Assembly: GCA_002423025.1 (NCBI GenBank)
Contig: DIUN01000018.1
Location: 17,517-56,744, forward strand
DNA from: Sphingomonadales bacterium UBA6157
GTDB lineage: Bacteria; Pseudomonadota; Alphaproteobacteria; Sphingomonadales; Sphingomonadaceae
DNA: 39,228 nucleotides
Direction: 5' to 3'
Both the position numbers and the translations under genes were made by a program. Position 1 is the first letter of the stretch. Every line of letters starts with the position of its first letter. The notes under the pieces are model-generated. The model was not told where the DNA came from and did not search any database. It saw nothing but the letters and a program-made list of their open reading frames with translations. Below are positions 25,058 to 33,629 of this stretch, piece by piece.

Positions 25058-26089
25058 ATGAAGCCGCTCTTGATCTTTGCCATGATACTGCTGGCTGCCT
25101 GTGGCGCCGGCTCCGAGCCTGGAGCCGCGCCTCCCAGGGAAGCGGCTGCGGTTGCGCCGCAGACTGCCGAGGCAGTGCTGTCGCAGAACGCGCCGCTTGC
25201 CACCGTGCCGGCGATTGTCACCTTGCCGCCTGCGGCGCGCGTTGCTGTCACGGCGCCGTTCGCCGGGGCGGTGTCGCGTGTCCATGTCATTGAAGGCGAG
25301 CAGGTGCGGGCCGGGCAATTGCTTGCCACCGTCATCAGCCGGGATGCCCTGAGCCTGGCCTCTGACCGTGCCCGCGCTGCGTCCCGGCTCAAGCTGGCGG
25401 AGGCGCAGGCTGCTCGCATGGGCCAACTGGCGCGTGAAGGCGTGGTGGCCGGCGCCCGGCAGGACGAGGCCGATGCAGCGCTTTCCCAAGCGCGGGTTGA
25501 TGTCGCGGAAGCAGGCCGCATTCTGGCGCGTGGTGGCGCCTCGGCGGATGGTGTGGTGCGGCTTGTCGCTCCCATGTCTGGCCGTGTCTCCAGGGTCGCT
25601 GTGGAAACCGGCGGGCCGCTGGATGGCATGACGGCACCGTTCGTTATCGAGACGTCGGATCGTTACAGCCTCACCTTGCAATTGCCGCAGCGTCTCGCCC
25701 CATCGGTGCGCCCGGGCATGGCGGTCGAGGGCCCCAACGGATTGCGCGGCCGCATCGTCTCGGTATCACCTGGCATCGATCTTGAAACACGTTCCGTGAT
25801 GGCACGCGCCACCATTGCGACCGGGGCCGGGCTCATTGCCGGCCAATCGCTGGGCGTAACGATCATCGGCAGCGGCGCGGCGGGGGCGGTGACCATTCCG
25901 GCCGTGGCGCTTACCCGGCTTGAGGGCAGAGATGTCGTGTTCGTGCAGACGCCCAAGGGTTTTGCACCGCGCGATGTTGCGCCGGGTGCAGTGGCCGGCG
26001 GCAGCGCCACGATTCTTACCGGCCTCAAAGCCGGTGAAAGGGTGGCGATTTCGAACCTTCCGGAACTCAAGGTTCAGGCAGGGCAATAG
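25058..26089 (+). CDS. RND efflux periplasmic adaptor (CzcB/HlyD-like) lipoprotein
   Basis: A 343-aa membrane-fusion protein that bridges the RND pump and the outer-membrane factor. The N-terminus MKPLLIFAMILLAACGAG is a lipoprotein signal with Cys15 in the LAAC lipobox. A first lipoyl half (VTAPFAGAVSRVHVIEGEQV), a helical hairpin of about 70 residues rich in Ala/Arg, the second lipoyl half (LVAPMSGRVSRVAVETG) and beta-barrel/proximal domains (AVALTRLEGRDVVFVQTPKG, ILTGLKAGERVA) follow. No His-rich metal-binding extension is present. ATG 25058 is selected because it gives the signal peptide directly; 25025 would add 11 residues. The stop is 4 bp before the pump gene. Confidence 0.92.
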   Translation: MKPLLIFAMILLAACGAGSEPGAAPPREAAAVAPQTAEAVLSQNAPLATVPAIVTLPPAARVAVTAPFAGAVSRVHVIEGEQVRAGQLLATVISRDALSLASDRARAASRLKLAEAQAARMGQLAREGVVAGARQDEADAALSQARVDVAEAGRILARGGASADGVVRLVAPMSGRVSRVAVETGGPLDGMTAPFVIETSDRYSLTLQLPQRLAPSVRPGMAVEGPNGLRGRIVSVSPGIDLETRSVMARATIATGAGLIAGQSLGVTIIGSGAAGAVTIPAVALTRLEGRDVVFVQTPKGFAPRDVAPGAVAGGSATILTGLKAGERVAISNLPELKVQAGQ

Positions 26090-26093
26090 GATC

Positions 26094-29000
26094 ATGTTGC
26101 GCCGGCTCGTCGAAGTCTCTCTTGGCAACCGCATGGTCGTGGTTGTGCTCACGCTGCTCCTGGCGATTGTCGGCGGCTGGAGCTTCATCACCCTGCCGAT
26201 CGATGCCTTTCCGGACATCGCGCCGACGCAGGTGAAGCTGATCCTGAAGGCGCCGGGCATGACGCCAGAGGAAGTCGAGGCGCGGGTCATCACGCCTATC
26301 GAGCAGGAAATGCTGGGAATTCCGGACCAGAAGATGCTGCGCTCGGTCGCGAAATACGCCATTGCCGACATCACCATCGATTTTTCGGACAGTGCCGATA
26401 TTTACTGGGCTCGCGCCCAGGTGGCGGAGCGCTTCGCCAATGCGCAGGGGAATTTGCCGGCTTCCGTGACCGGCGGCCTCGCCCCCATTTCGACGCCTTT
26501 GTCGGACATGTTCATGTTCACCATCGAGGGCCCGATGTCGCTGGCGGAAAAGCGCCGGCTGCTCGATTGGACCATTCGCCCGGCCCTGCGCACCGTGCCC
26601 GGTGTCGCGGATGTCAACGCGCTCGGCGGGCTTGTCGAAACCTTTGAAGTCGTTCCGGACATGGCGGCGATGGCGGCAGCGCGGATCAGCGTGGCCGAGC
26701 TTGCCGATGCCGTTGCCAGCGGCAACCGCAACGATGGCGCCGGGCGGCTGGAAGACGGCGAATCGGCGCTCATCGTGCGGGCGGTGGGCGCAGTGCGGAC
26801 TCTTGATGACCTTGCCGCGATCTCGCTGAAGTCCGCCTCCGGCAAGGTGCTTCGCGTCGGCGATGTGGCGACGGTGCGGACTGGCACACTCACCCGCTAT
26901 GGCGCTGTCTCGCACAATGGCACCGGCGAGGCGGTGCAGGGTCTGGTGATCGGGCTGCGCGGCGCCAATGCTGCCGATATCGTGGCGGGCGTCAAGGCGC
27001 GGCTCGCCGAACTGCAGCCGACGCTGCCGAAGGACGTGGTGATCAACGTCTTCTACGATCGCTCGGAACTGATCGGCCATGCCTTGAGCACGGTGGAGAA
27101 GGCATTGCTGGAGGCCGGTGTGTTGGTCATCCTGCTGCTTCTCCTGTTCCTGGGGGACTGGCGCGCGGCCTTGGTGGTGACGGCAGCCTTGCCGATGGCG
27201 GCGCTGATCACCTTCATCCTGATGCGTGGCTTCGGCTTTTCCGCCAATCTGATGAGCCTTGGCGGGCTGGCCATCGCGATTGGCTTGCTGGTCGATGGCG
27301 CTGTGGTCGTGGTAGAAAATGTTGTCGAGCGGCTGGCTGACCCGCGCCACCGCAGCATGGGGCGTTTCACCGCCACGCTTGTCGCCACCACCGAAGTCAT
27401 CCGCCCGGTCACCTCCGGAATCCTCATCATCATCCTGGTCTTTTTGCCGCTGCTCTCGTTGCAGGGGCTGGAGGGCAAGCTGTTTGCGCCGGTGGCGCTC
27501 ACAATCGTCATGGCGCTGGCAGGCTCGCTGCTGCTGTCGTTCACGCTGGTGCCCGTTCTGGCATCCTGGGCTCTCAAGCCGGGTGGCCATGAAGAGCCTT
27601 GGGCGATGCGAAAGCTCTCGCCGGCTTATGCACGGGTGCTTGATTGGAGCTTTGCGCACATGCGGCTGGTGAGCGGGCTGGCGCTGGCCTCGCTGCTGGT
27701 GGCGGGCCTCGCCTACACACAGGTCGGCAAGATTTTCCTGCCGACGCTTGATGAAGGCAGCGTGCTCATGCAGCTGGCCAAGCACCCGTCCATAGGCTTG
27801 GCGCATAGCGTGGAGGGGGATCTGGCCGTACAGCGCACCGTGCTTGCGCGCGTGCCGGAAGTGACCTCCATCATCGCCCGCGTCGGCAGCGACGAGCTCG
27901 GTCTGGATCCGATGAGCCCGAATGAAACGGACAGTTTCCTGGTGCTCAAGCCGCGTGAGGAATGGCGGCAGGACAGCAAGGGGTGGCTCGTGGGCGAGTT
28001 GCGCGCCGCAATGGCCGCGCACCCCGGCATCGAGCCGAGCTTTACCCAGCCGATCGAGATGCGCGTTTCCGAAATGCTGACCGGCAGCCGTGGCGATCTG
28101 GCAGTGAAGATTTTTGGGCCTGACCTCAAGACGTTGGGTGAGCTGGCAGGCGCCGTGGAAGCCCAGCTCAAGAGCACGGCCGGCGCGACCGAAGTGATCA
28201 CCGTCGCCAATGATCGGGTCGATTATCTCACGCTTGATATCGATCGGCTGGCTGCGGGCCGCGCCGGCTTCCCCATCGACACGCTGCAGGATTCGCTGCG
28301 GGCGCAGGTGGAAGGCCTGCCCGCCGGGTCGGTCACGGATGGCCTGCGCCGCATTCCCGTCGTGGTCCGTGGCAGTGGCGAGATTGCTGCCAATGCCACG
28401 CTCTTTGCCGAGCAGCCGCTGGTCAGCCCCAGCGGCATGGTGGCGCGTGCGTCCGATCTGGCGCGGGTGGCGCGCAGCGAGGGGCCTGTGAAGCTTGAGC
28501 ACGAAAATGGCTCGCGCTTTGCGCTGGTCCAGGCCTTTGTATCGGGGCGCGATCTTGTCGGATATGTCGAGGAGGCACAGGTAAAGGTGGCAGCCAAGGT
28601 TCCGATGCCACAGGGCTATCGCATCGTCTGGGGTGGCCAGTTCGAGAACCAGCAGCGGGCTGCGGCGCGGCTTTCCATCGTGCTGCCGATCGCGCTTGCC
28701 GGCATCTTTGCGCTGTTGTTCGCGACGTTCAGTGCTGCCCGGCCGGCGATCCTGATCTTGCTGATGATTCCGTTTGCCATGGTGGGCGGCATTCTGGCGC
28801 TCTGGGTGTCGGGCGAATATCTGTCGGTGCCTGCTTCTGTCGGTTTTATCGCTCTGCTGGGCATCGCGGTGCTCAATGGTCTCGTCATGGTCAGCCATAT
28901 CCGGCACTTGCGCGATGAGGGGATGGAACTGGCTCAGGCCGTTACCGATGGTGCCAAGCGCCGGCTGCGCCCAGTGATGATGACTGCGTCTATCGCTGCC

Positions 29001-29183
29001 TTCGGCTTGGTTCCGCTGCTGTTCGCGACTGGCCCGGGCTCGGAAATTCAGCGGCCACTGGCGATTGTCGTCATCGGCGGCCTGGTCACGTCCACGTTCC
29101 TCACCCTGGTTCTGCTGCCGCTGCTCTATGCCCGCTTCGGCGAGAGTGCGGCAGACGGTTTGACGGCGGAGGCAATTGCATGA
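26094..29183 (+). CDS. Heavy-metal-type RND efflux pump (CzcA/CusA family)
   Basis: A 1029-aa inner-membrane proton antiporter with 12 TMs and two large periplasmic loops. FPDIAPTQVKL near residue 40 and PNETDSFLVLKPREEW and MRVSEMLTGSRGDLAVKIFG are hallmarks of the HME-RND class, which exports metal ions from periplasm or cytoplasm. In TM4 the motif AIAIGLLVDGAVVVVEN keeps D401 and E408, equivalent to CzcA D408 and E415, but has Ala where CzcA has D402, as CusA does. The Met triad characteristic of CusA is not evident, so Cu/Ag versus Zn/Co/Ni cannot be decided. GGATC precedes ATG 26094. The stop overlaps the outer-membrane factor gene by ATGA. Confidence 0.93.
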   Translation: MLRRLVEVSLGNRMVVVVLTLLLAIVGGWSFITLPIDAFPDIAPTQVKLILKAPGMTPEEVEARVITPIEQEMLGIPDQKMLRSVAKYAIADITIDFSDSADIYWARAQVAERFANAQGNLPASVTGGLAPISTPLSDMFMFTIEGPMSLAEKRRLLDWTIRPALRTVPGVADVNALGGLVETFEVVPDMAAMAAARISVAELADAVASGNRNDGAGRLEDGESALIVRAVGAVRTLDDLAAISLKSASGKVLRVGDVATVRTGTLTRYGAVSHNGTGEAVQGLVIGLRGANAADIVAGVKARLAELQPTLPKDVVINVFYDRSELIGHALSTVEKALLEAGVLVILLLLLFLGDWRAALVVTAALPMAALITFILMRGFGFSANLMSLGGLAIAIGLLVDGAVVVVENVVERLADPRHRSMGRFTATLVATTEVIRPVTSGILIIILVFLPLLSLQGLEGKLFAPVALTIVMALAGSLLLSFTLVPVLASWALKPGGHEEPWAMRKLSPAYARVLDWSFAHMRLVSGLALASLLVAGLAYTQVGKIFLPTLDEGSVLMQLAKHPSIGLAHSVEGDLAVQRTVLARVPEVTSIIARVGSDELGLDPMSPNETDSFLVLKPREEWRQDSKGWLVGELRAAMAAHPGIEPSFTQPIEMRVSEMLTGSRGDLAVKIFGPDLKTLGELAGAVEAQLKSTAGATEVITVANDRVDYLTLDIDRLAAGRAGFPIDTLQDSLRAQVEGLPAGSVTDGLRRIPVVVRGSGEIAANATLFAEQPLVSPSGMVARASDLARVARSEGPVKLEHENGSRFALVQAFVSGRDLVGYVEEAQVKVAAKVPMPQGYRIVWGGQFENQQRAAARLSIVLPIALAGIFALLFATFSAARPAILILLMIPFAMVGGILALWVSGEYLSVPASVGFIALLGIAVLNGLVMVSHIRHLRDEGMELAQAVTDGAKRRLRPVMMTASIAAFGLVPLLFATGPGSEIQRPLAIVVIGGLVTSTFLTLVLLPLLYARFGESAADGLTAEAIA

Positions 29184-30421
29184 TCCGCGCGGTTATCCTG
29201 GGCCTGTTGCTCGCCTCCGCAACAGCGCGCGCTGAGCCCGGCCTGCCGCCGGAAGCCGCAGTCGAAGCGGCGCTCGATGCTCACCCGATGGTAGCAGCCG
29301 CCGAGGCGCGTCGAGCCGCGGCGCGCGCCGACCAGCGCGGCCTGGCAGCCGGCATGCATGAATTGACGGCGGGGGGATCGCTGATGCGCCGCCGGATCGA
29401 CGGTCGGGGCGATGTGGCGGAATTCGATGCTACGCTCAGTCGCGCGTTTCGCCTGCCTGGCAAGGCGCGGCTGGACAGGATGGCCGGAGACGCGGGCGTT
29501 CGCTTTGCTGACAATATGGCTGAAGATGCGCGCCACCAGGCGGCGATCCTGCTCAATGACCTCTGGTGGGGCTGGCTGGGGGCATCGGCGAGTGCTGATG
29601 TTCTGGCCGGCTCGGTGACGACGCTGGAGCAGGCGCTCAAGGCAACCCGCCAGCGCGCCGGTGTGCGGGATGCTTCTGCCATGGATGTCGAGCAGGCCGA
29701 GGTGGCGGTTGGTTCGGCGCGCGTGGCGGCGCTGGCTGCGGCTGGCCAGGCTGCTGCTGCACGGGCGGCTCTGGCGGCGCAGTTCCCCGATTTGCCCCTG
29801 CCTGGCGCAGCCCCGGCGCTGCCGCCTCCCGAATTGCCGGTAGAGGGCGCCGAGGCGCTGGGCCGTCTGGTCATCGAGCGCAGCCATGAGATTGGTGCAG
29901 CCGTTGCGCAGACGGACAGGCAGCAGGCTGTTGCTGACCGAGTGAAGCGCGATCGGTTGGCAGACCCGACATTTGGTGTTCGTGGCTTTTCCGAGCAGGG
30001 CGGCAATGAGCGTGGTTTCGGCCTGTTGTTCAGCTTGCCGCTGGGCGGCACCCACCGCGCGGCACTTGCCGACAAGGCACGCGCCGAGGCGATTGCCGCG
30101 GAAGCCGATGCTCGGGTGGTGCGGCAGGGGATTGCGGAACTGGCAGGGCGCGACGTGGCGCTGGCGCTCTCGGCGCGTCAGGCCTGGCAGGCTGCCGAAA
30201 CCGCTGCCGGCTCCGCTGCGTCCGTTGCCTCGCGGATGGCGCGCGGCCATGCGCTGGGTGGAATCGACCTTGCTGACAGGCTCTATGCCCAGCGTCAGGC
30301 GCAGGAGTCGGCACTGGCAGAAGCTGTGGCGCGCACCGAGGCGCTGAAGGCGATCTCGCGCTTGCGCATCGACAGCCATGTGCTGTGGATCCACCCCGAT
30401 GAGCATGACCAGCCCCGGTAG
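29180..30421 (+). CDS. Outer-membrane efflux factor (TolC/CzcC-like)
   Basis: A 413-aa outer-membrane channel protein completing the tripartite efflux system. It has a signal peptide (MIRAVILGLLLASATARAEP), then the TolC-type repeat of long alpha-helices rich in Ala/Arg with two similar halves (AALDAHPMVAAAEARRAAARA; and SHEIGAAVAQTDRQQA, then RLADPTFGVRGF, LLFSLPLGGTHRA). The DPTFGVRGFSEQGG plus SLPLGG pattern is typical of the CzcC group. It shares a 4-nt overlap with the pump gene and ends only 3 bp from the convergent Lrp-type regulator gene, leaving no room for a dedicated terminator. Confidence 0.92.
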   Translation: MIRAVILGLLLASATARAEPGLPPEAAVEAALDAHPMVAAAEARRAAARADQRGLAAGMHELTAGGSLMRRRIDGRGDVAEFDATLSRAFRLPGKARLDRMAGDAGVRFADNMAEDARHQAAILLNDLWWGWLGASASADVLAGSVTTLEQALKATRQRAGVRDASAMDVEQAEVAVGSARVAALAAAGQAAAARAALAAQFPDLPLPGAAPALPPPELPVEGAEALGRLVIERSHEIGAAVAQTDRQQAVADRVKRDRLADPTFGVRGFSEQGGNERGFGLLFSLPLGGTHRAALADKARAEAIAAEADARVVRQGIAELAGRDVALALSARQAWQAAETAAGSAASVASRMARGHALGGIDLADRLYAQRQAQESALAEAVARTEALKAISRLRIDSHVLWIHPDEHDQPR

Positions 30422-30424
30422 CGG

Positions 30425-30904
30425 TCAGCCGATCGGCAGGGCCGTGCGATAGACGACCGGGCGCAAGGCGAAGCTGGTGGTGACCTGCGCGACGCCCTCC
30501 ACCTTGGTGAGCTTGTGGCGCAGGAAATCCTCGAACGCGCCGAGCGAACCGACCAGCACCCGCAGCTGATAATCGGCCTCACCGGTCATCAGATAGCATT
30601 CCATCACCTCGGGAAAGGCGATCACGGCCGCCTCGAATTGCGCCAGATGCCGGTCGCTCTGCTGATCGAGCCGGACCCGCACAAAGGCGCTCACCGAAAG
30701 TCCGATGGCCTCGGGGTTCACGAGCGCCACATAGCCGGCGATGACGCCCTCGGCCTCCAGCCGCCGCACCCGGCGCAGGCAGGGGCTGGGCGAAAGGCCA
30801 ACCTGATCGGCCAGTTCCTGGTTTGTGGCACGGCCTTCGGCTTGCAGGATGCCGATGAGTCGTCGGTCTATCGCGTCAAGCGCGATTGGCGGATTATTGC
30901 GCAC
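30425..30904 (-). CDS. Lrp/AsnC family transcriptional regulator
   Basis: A 159-aa feast/famine regulator: N-terminal helix-turn-helix (LDAIDRRLIGILQAEGRATNQELADQVGLS, recognition helix SPSPCLRRVRRLEAEG) and a C-terminal RAM ligand domain (ECYLMTGEADYQLRVLVGSL). GTG 30904 is favoured by AAAGG eight nt upstream and by the family's usual short N-terminus; ATG 30943 is in frame but lacks a ribosome-binding site. It diverges from the AceE-like E1 gene, which it probably controls in response to an amino acid. The pairing resembles mdeR beside mdeB in Pseudomonas putida (methionine/2-oxobutyrate catabolism). Confidence 0.93.
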   Translation of the reverse strand: MRNNPPIALDAIDRRLIGILQAEGRATNQELADQVGLSPSPCLRRVRRLEAEGVIAGYVALVNPEAIGLSVSAFVRVRLDQQSDRHLAQFEAAVIAFPEVMECYLMTGEADYQLRVLVGSLGAFEDFLRHKLTKVEGVAQVTTSFALRPVVYRTALPIG

Positions 30905-31019
30905 GAGAGCAGCCTTTAAAGAATTTCTGCCAATATCATGCATTTCAGCGCATGAACTTGCAAGGACATGCGGCGGAGCGATGCGATATGCTGACAGCCT
31001 TGCGCGAGTGAAAGATCCT
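30905..31019. promoter_or_regulatory. Divergent promoter region, Lrp-type regulator and AceE-like E1
   Basis: 115 bp, A/T-richer than the surroundings near 30915-30960. It contains the inverted repeat CATGC-N8-GCATG at 30937-30954, a fair candidate operator for the Lrp-type protein, and TTGCAAG at 30959-30965. No clear -35/-10 pair stands out. Initiation of the E1 gene at 30981 (GGCGGAG four nt upstream) is possible in place of 31020. Confidence 0.35.
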
Positions 31020-33389
31020 ATGGCGACCCAGCTTCTGGCCCCCCGGGCCACCCCGGTAATTTCGGATGAGCGGCAGGCGATGCTGGCATCGCTGGAGGCG
31101 CTCAATACGCGGCTGCGCTGGCTTTCCTCCTGGACGATCCACAATGCCAACCATATCCGCCCGAGCCGCGATGGGCTGAAGGTCGGCGGACATCAGGCGA
31201 GCTGCGCCTCGATGACGGCGATCATGTCCGCGCTGTATTTCCATGCGCTGCGGCCGCAGGACAAGGTGGCGGTCAAGCCGCATGCCGGGCCGGTTCTGCA
31301 CGCCATCCACTATCTGCTCGGCAACCAGACGCTTGAACAGCTCGAAGCCTTTCGTGGTCTCGGTGGTGCCCAGAGCTATCCCTCACGCACCAAGGACAAG
31401 ATTCCTGTTGATTTTTCAACGGGTTCCGTGGGTCTTGGTGTCGCCATCACGGCGTTTGCCAGCCTGGTGCAGGATTACCTGATCGCCCATGGCGAGATGG
31501 CCGAGGCCGATGCGGGCCGGATGATCGCGCTGATGGGCGATGCCGAGCTTGATGAGGGCAATATCTACGAGTGCCTGATCGAGGGCTACAAGCACGATAT
31601 TCGCAATTGCTGGTGGATTGTCGACTTCAACCGCCAGTCTTTGGACAGCACTACGGCGGACCGGATGTTCCGGCGCTTCGACGATATTTTCGAGACCTGT
31701 GGCTGGCGCGTGCTGACGCTCAAGCACGGCAAACTGCAGCGCGAAGTGTTCAAGCGCCCCGGCGGCCACGCGCTGGCGGACTGGATCGACAGCTGCCCCA
31801 ACGCTGAATATGCAGCGCTGACCTATCAGGGCGGCGCGGCCTGGCGGGCGCGTCTCATCGCCGATATCGGCAGTGATCCGGCGGTTCGCAAGCTGGTTGA
31901 ACGCTTTGATGATGCGGGGCTTTCTGCGCTCATGCTCAATCTTGGCGGCCATTGCATGGAGACGCTGGTCGAGGCTTTCGAGCAGGCCAATGATGACCGG
32001 CCGACGATGTTCATCGCCTATACGGTCAAGGGCTATGGCCTGCCGTTTGCCGGCCACAAGGACAATCATGCCGGCTTGATGAACCCGCGCCAGATGGACG
32101 ATCTGCGAGCCAGCCTGGGCATTGCCGAGGGGCAGGAGTGGGAGCCCTATGGCGGTGTCGAGCCAGCGCTGGCCGAGCAGCTGAAGGCCTTTGTGGCAAA
32201 CAGCCCGCTGGCCCGGCCGCGACGGATTCCGGCGGCGGAGCCCGTGCCGGTGCCCGAACGGCTGCCGGTGCCGGAGGGCGAGGAGCAGTCGACGCAATCG
32301 GCTTTTGGGCGGATTCTGCTCGATATTGCCAAGTCCGGGCATGCTTTGGGGGACAGAATCGTCACGACATCGCCGGATGTGACGGTTTCGACCAATCTTG
32401 GGGCGTTCGTGAACCAGCGTGGGCTGTTCCGGCGGCAGGAGCTTCGGGATGTGTTCGCCGGGGCCAAGATTCCATCGGCGCAGAAATGGGCCGGGCATGA
32501 GGCCGGGCAGCATATCGAATTGGGTATTGCCGAGAACAATCTGTTCCTGATGCTGGCGGCGCTGGGGCTGGCGGCGCCGAACTTCGGGAGCCGGCTGATC
32601 CCGATCGGCACGGTCTATGATCCCTTCATCGCGCGGGGGCTCGATGCGCTGAATTACGCGTGTTATCAAGATGCTAGGTTCCTCCTGGTGGCAACGCCCT
32701 CGGGGCTGACGCTGGGGCCGGAGGGTGGGGCGCACCAATCGATCAATACGCCGCTCATTGGCATGGGGCAGCCGGGGTTGACCTATTTCGAGCCGGCGTT
32801 TGTCGATGAGCTGACGGCGATGATGGCCTGGACGTTCGCACACATGCAGGCCGAAAATGGCGGTTCGGTGTATCTGCGGCTGACGACGCGGAGCATCACC
32901 CAGATCGCGCGGGAGAGCGGGTATTGGGAGGCCGATGCGCTCAAGGGCGGCTATTGGCTGAAGCGCCCCGGCCCCGGTTGCGAGGCGGCGATTGCCTTTA
33001 CCGGCGCCATCGTTCCGGAAGTTCTGCAAGCTTATGAAGCGCTTGTGGAAGACATGCCGGGTCTTGGCGTGCTCAATGTCACCTCGCCTGATCTGCTGCA
33101 TCGCGGCTGGGTGGCGCGGCAGGCGGCGCGCTGGCGTGGCAAGCCGGTGGTGCCGAGCCATGTCGAGACGCTGCTTTCGGCGCTGGCGCCGGGGGCGGGG
33201 CTCGTCACGATCATCGATGGCGCGCCCTCGGCGCTGTCGTGGCTGGGCGGCGTGCGCGGGCTGCGGGTGAGCGCGCTGGGCAATGACGGCTTTGGCCAGA
33301 CCGGTGATCTGCAGGATCTGTACCGGGTCTACCGGCTCGATGCCGATGCGATCATCGAGGCCGCGGCGGAGCTGTTCGCCCCGCTCTGA
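31020..33389 (+). CDS. Single-chain 2-oxo acid dehydrogenase E1 (AceE/MdeB-like transketolase family)
   Basis: A 789-aa thiamine-diphosphate enzyme resembling homodimeric pyruvate dehydrogenase E1 (AceE) but about 100 residues shorter, mainly at the N-terminus. LKVGGHQASCASM, PVDFSTGSVGLGV, and IAYTVKGYGLPFAGHKDNH are conserved; the ThDP motif begins GDAELDE at residue 173 (GDGEMDE in AceE) and closes with DFNRQSLD. The C-terminus (LGNDGFGQTGDLQDLYRVYRLD) aligns with LGTDGFGRSD of AceE. No E2 or E3 is adjacent. The divergent Lrp-type regulator suggests an amino-acid-derived oxo acid such as 2-oxobutyrate as substrate, as for MdeB; this is inference. ATG 31020 is weakly preceded by GAAAGA. Confidence 0.88.
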   Translation: MATQLLAPRATPVISDERQAMLASLEALNTRLRWLSSWTIHNANHIRPSRDGLKVGGHQASCASMTAIMSALYFHALRPQDKVAVKPHAGPVLHAIHYLLGNQTLEQLEAFRGLGGAQSYPSRTKDKIPVDFSTGSVGLGVAITAFASLVQDYLIAHGEMAEADAGRMIALMGDAELDEGNIYECLIEGYKHDIRNCWWIVDFNRQSLDSTTADRMFRRFDDIFETCGWRVLTLKHGKLQREVFKRPGGHALADWIDSCPNAEYAALTYQGGAAWRARLIADIGSDPAVRKLVERFDDAGLSALMLNLGGHCMETLVEAFEQANDDRPTMFIAYTVKGYGLPFAGHKDNHAGLMNPRQMDDLRASLGIAEGQEWEPYGGVEPALAEQLKAFVANSPLARPRRIPAAEPVPVPERLPVPEGEEQSTQSAFGRILLDIAKSGHALGDRIVTTSPDVTVSTNLGAFVNQRGLFRRQELRDVFAGAKIPSAQKWAGHEAGQHIELGIAENNLFLMLAALGLAAPNFGSRLIPIGTVYDPFIARGLDALNYACYQDARFLLVATPSGLTLGPEGGAHQSINTPLIGMGQPGLTYFEPAFVDELTAMMAWTFAHMQAENGGSVYLRLTTRSITQIARESGYWEADALKGGYWLKRPGPGCEAAIAFTGAIVPEVLQAYEALVEDMPGLGVLNVTSPDLLHRGWVARQAARWRGKPVVPSHVETLLSALAPGAGLVTIIDGAPSALSWLGGVRGLRVSALGNDGFGQTGDLQDLYRVYRLDADAIIEAAAELFAPL

Positions 33390-33629
33390 GCGGGAGATTT
33401 GCGGAGATTCCGGGGTTCAACCCGGCACTGGGCCGGCGCGCAACCGGCACTGCGCAGGCGCTGCCCCGGCGCTCGGCGGCCTTGCGCCGGCGTCGCTTCG
33501 GCTGTTGGCGGAGATGCCCCCCAATTTGCGGCCCCGAGAGGCCGGCGTTTTGCCGCGAGGCTGTTTGTTTTCACGATTTCGGGCCGCGCCGCGCGGCTCT
33601 ACAAGCGGGGGCAACCAGAGGAATTGCCC
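33390..33629. other. Intergenic region, 240 bp
   Basis: No gene seen. The left half is very G+C-rich with a 9-bp direct repeat CCGGCACTG (33422-33430 and 33444-33452) and many CCGGCG/CGCCGG palindromic pieces that could end the E1 transcript. The right half has an A/T-richer segment around 33565-33583 (GTTTGTTTTCACGATTTC) that may hold the promoter of the thiolase-like gene. AGAGGA near 33616 is that gene's ribosome-binding site. Confidence 0.4.

Noticed and set aside
26067..28907. 946-aa open frame on the - strand opposite the RND pump
   Set aside because: Composition rich in His/Arg/Gln with no domain; the + strand frame encodes a complete RND transporter.
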